From the NCBI RefSeq assembly GCF_029227915.1, contig NC_079877.1:22781851-22841850 (forward strand): a DNA stretch of 60,000 nt, written 5' to 3'. The notes under the pieces are model-generated. The model saw nothing but the letters and a program-made list of their open reading frames with translations, searched no databases and was not told the origin of the DNA. The position numbers were made by a program, and so were the translations under genes. Shown in pieces: positions 58,961 through 60,000 of the stretch (positions within the stretch are counted from its first letter, which is position 1; every line of letters starts with the position of its first letter). The stretch is from Hydractinia symbiolongicarpus. Lineage: Eukaryota; Cnidaria; Hydrozoa; Anthoathecata; Hydractiniidae.

Positions 58961-59033
58961 GGGGAACTAGCTCAGATGGTAGAGCGCTCGCTTAGCATGC
59001 GAGAGGTACCGGGATCGATGCCCGGGTTCTCCA
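58961..59033 (+). tRNA. tRNA-Ala (AGC)
   Basis: A 73-base cloverleaf. Acceptor GGGGAAC / GTTCTCC with discriminator A; anticodon arm CTCGCTTAGCATGCGAG, anticodon AGC. T-loop ATCGATG has A in place of the usual first T, as in other metazoan tRNA-Ala(AGC). A T-run terminator follows at about 59037. Confidence 0.97.
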
Positions 59034-59202
59034 AGTTTTATTTTTTTTTTAACTTATGGCAAATTTAGCACAACAGAAAAATTGTGTTTTAAGGATATAC
59101 GTTATCAGTAATTTAAGAATGAAATTTAACAGCTATAAAATTAAAGAGTGTGTAACATGATTATCGCCTCATTTTGCAAACTTCGTTCTGGTTAAAATAA
59201 AG

Positions 59203-59290
59203 TCCACCGAGCCGGATTTGAACCAGCGACCTAAGGATATCTGAACACAACGACTACAGTCCTCCGCTCTACCAACTGAGCTATCGGTGG
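59203..59290 (-). tRNA. tRNA-Tyr (GUA) with a 15-base intron
   Basis: 88 bases on minus. Acceptor CCACCGA / TCGGTGG, discriminator A. After CTGTAG (anticodon GTA) comes the insert TCGTTGTGTTCAGAT before ATCC closes the anticodon stem. Removing 15 bases gives a 73-base cloverleaf. Intron position is the canonical one for eukaryotic tRNA-Tyr. Confidence 0.96.
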
Positions 59291-59565
59291 ATAAGCGGCC
59301 AGAACAAAATATTTATCTTAAACGAAATTTTCACTTACTCTTGCTCACGTTATCAAAGCTTTGCGGATACAAAAACATTTTTCAGGCAAGTGCAACAAAT
59401 CGTATTTTGGTTTGAATAGTATGAAAATTTGTTTCCGTGTCCCCGAAGCTTGACAAACTCACGGGTATTTGGATTAGTTTCGTGCGTTAAACGTGCTGGT
59501 AAGGATTGTTTTAAGCGTTAAACGTCGTGTATCACAAAAACTGCAACGATATGACGTACTTAACT
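59291..59565. other. Spacer after tRNA-Tyr, nothing recognised
   Basis: No gene seen. Confidence 0.5.
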
Positions 59566-59650
59566 CAAACTCGTCCCAGTGCCTTTTGTCTTACATTTTT
59601 TACTCCGTCCATTAAAAAAGAGAGACAAAAGGCGCTGGGGACGGGTTTGG
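59566..59650. mobile_element. ~85-bp MITE with CAAACYCGTCCC ends
   Basis: Left arm CAAACTCGTCCCAGTGCC then TTTTGTCT. The reverse complement of the right arm reads CAAACCCGTCCCCAGCGCC then TTTTGTCT. About 25-bp inverted repeats surround a 30-base centre. TTAACTC occurs on both sides but not exactly at the borders. The rest of the window (59651-60000) shows no gene. Confidence 0.65.
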
Positions 59651-60000
59651 GATTTAACTCAACCGAAAAAACGTATTTTTAAAGCGCATCTCGCACGTAC
59701 CTCAAACTTAACGTTTTGCAACTCATATTTCAAGAAAATGTCAGTATTCATTATAACTTTTCCTTATTTCATAAAATAAATTACAGAAAATGCTTTACTG
59801 CCGAAAGTTTATTTTGACAATTTTTTTTCATACTTTACTGTTGTTCCTGACAAATAAGCACCCCTAGCTTTAATCTCTCGCACCCTAAACGTACAATCTC
59901 CTCCTTCTTTGTTTCCAGTTTCGCGCAATCAATTAAATTACGAAAAATAAAATTATGAATTAGTTCTGACTGATTGTATTCGGCAAATAAAAAGAGATCA

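Overview
The window looks like nuclear DNA of an AT-rich invertebrate, most likely a cnidarian (inference). The support is: genes split by short GT-AG introns; metazoan housekeeping genes (RAMP4/SERP1, phosphomannose isomerase, U8 snoRNA, an intron-bearing tRNA-Tyr); a BEL/Pao retroelement; tandem C2H2 zinc-finger exons; and many short inverted-repeat elements. Nothing in it looks bacterial.

Layout. 1-2.3 kb: decayed BEL/Pao pol. 2.5-3.1 kb: dispersed repeat with a second copy at 43.4-44.0 kb. 3.1-30.5 kb: a minus-strand zinc-finger locus. Twelve small exons between 29322 and 20573, joined through compatible splice phases, encode about 392 residues with a long coiled coil. They end in phase 0. 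Downstream lie five C2H2-array exons (starting at 15691, 12891, 10462, 7075 and 4871) and one short non-finger exon (18241). All six begin in phase 0 after an acceptor, so each could serve as an alternative last exon. Arrays A/D and B/C are local duplicates. An 87-bp minisatellite (16.8-18.1 kb) lies among them.

31.3-35.05 kb: a 3.7-kb element with perfect 75-bp terminal inverted repeats and a 9-bp target duplication. It carries a ZAD-like Cys4 ORF and a broken RecQ-family helicase, transcribed towards each other. Two tiny elements with 9-bp duplications sit at 36.56-36.72 kb; one shares the TIR of the large element.

38.6-39.6 kb: SERP1/RAMP4 (minus, three exons). 40.7-42.5 kb: a tRNA-derived SINE and a MITE. 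46.75-49.9 kb: phosphomannose isomerase (plus, six exons seen, first exon not found). 51.5-52.7 kb: a secreted Cys-rich protein with a long Thr/Pro mucin-like tail (minus). 56.4-56.6 kb: a 22-bp tandem array of TGCGCA palindromes. 57.2-59.3 kb: U8 snoRNA, tRNA-Lys(UUU), tRNA-Ala(AGC) and tRNA-Tyr(GUA).

The housekeeping genes are unrelated neighbours and no pathway links them. The two most unusual things are the coiled-coil/multi-array locus and the TIR element carrying ZAD and RecQ genes.
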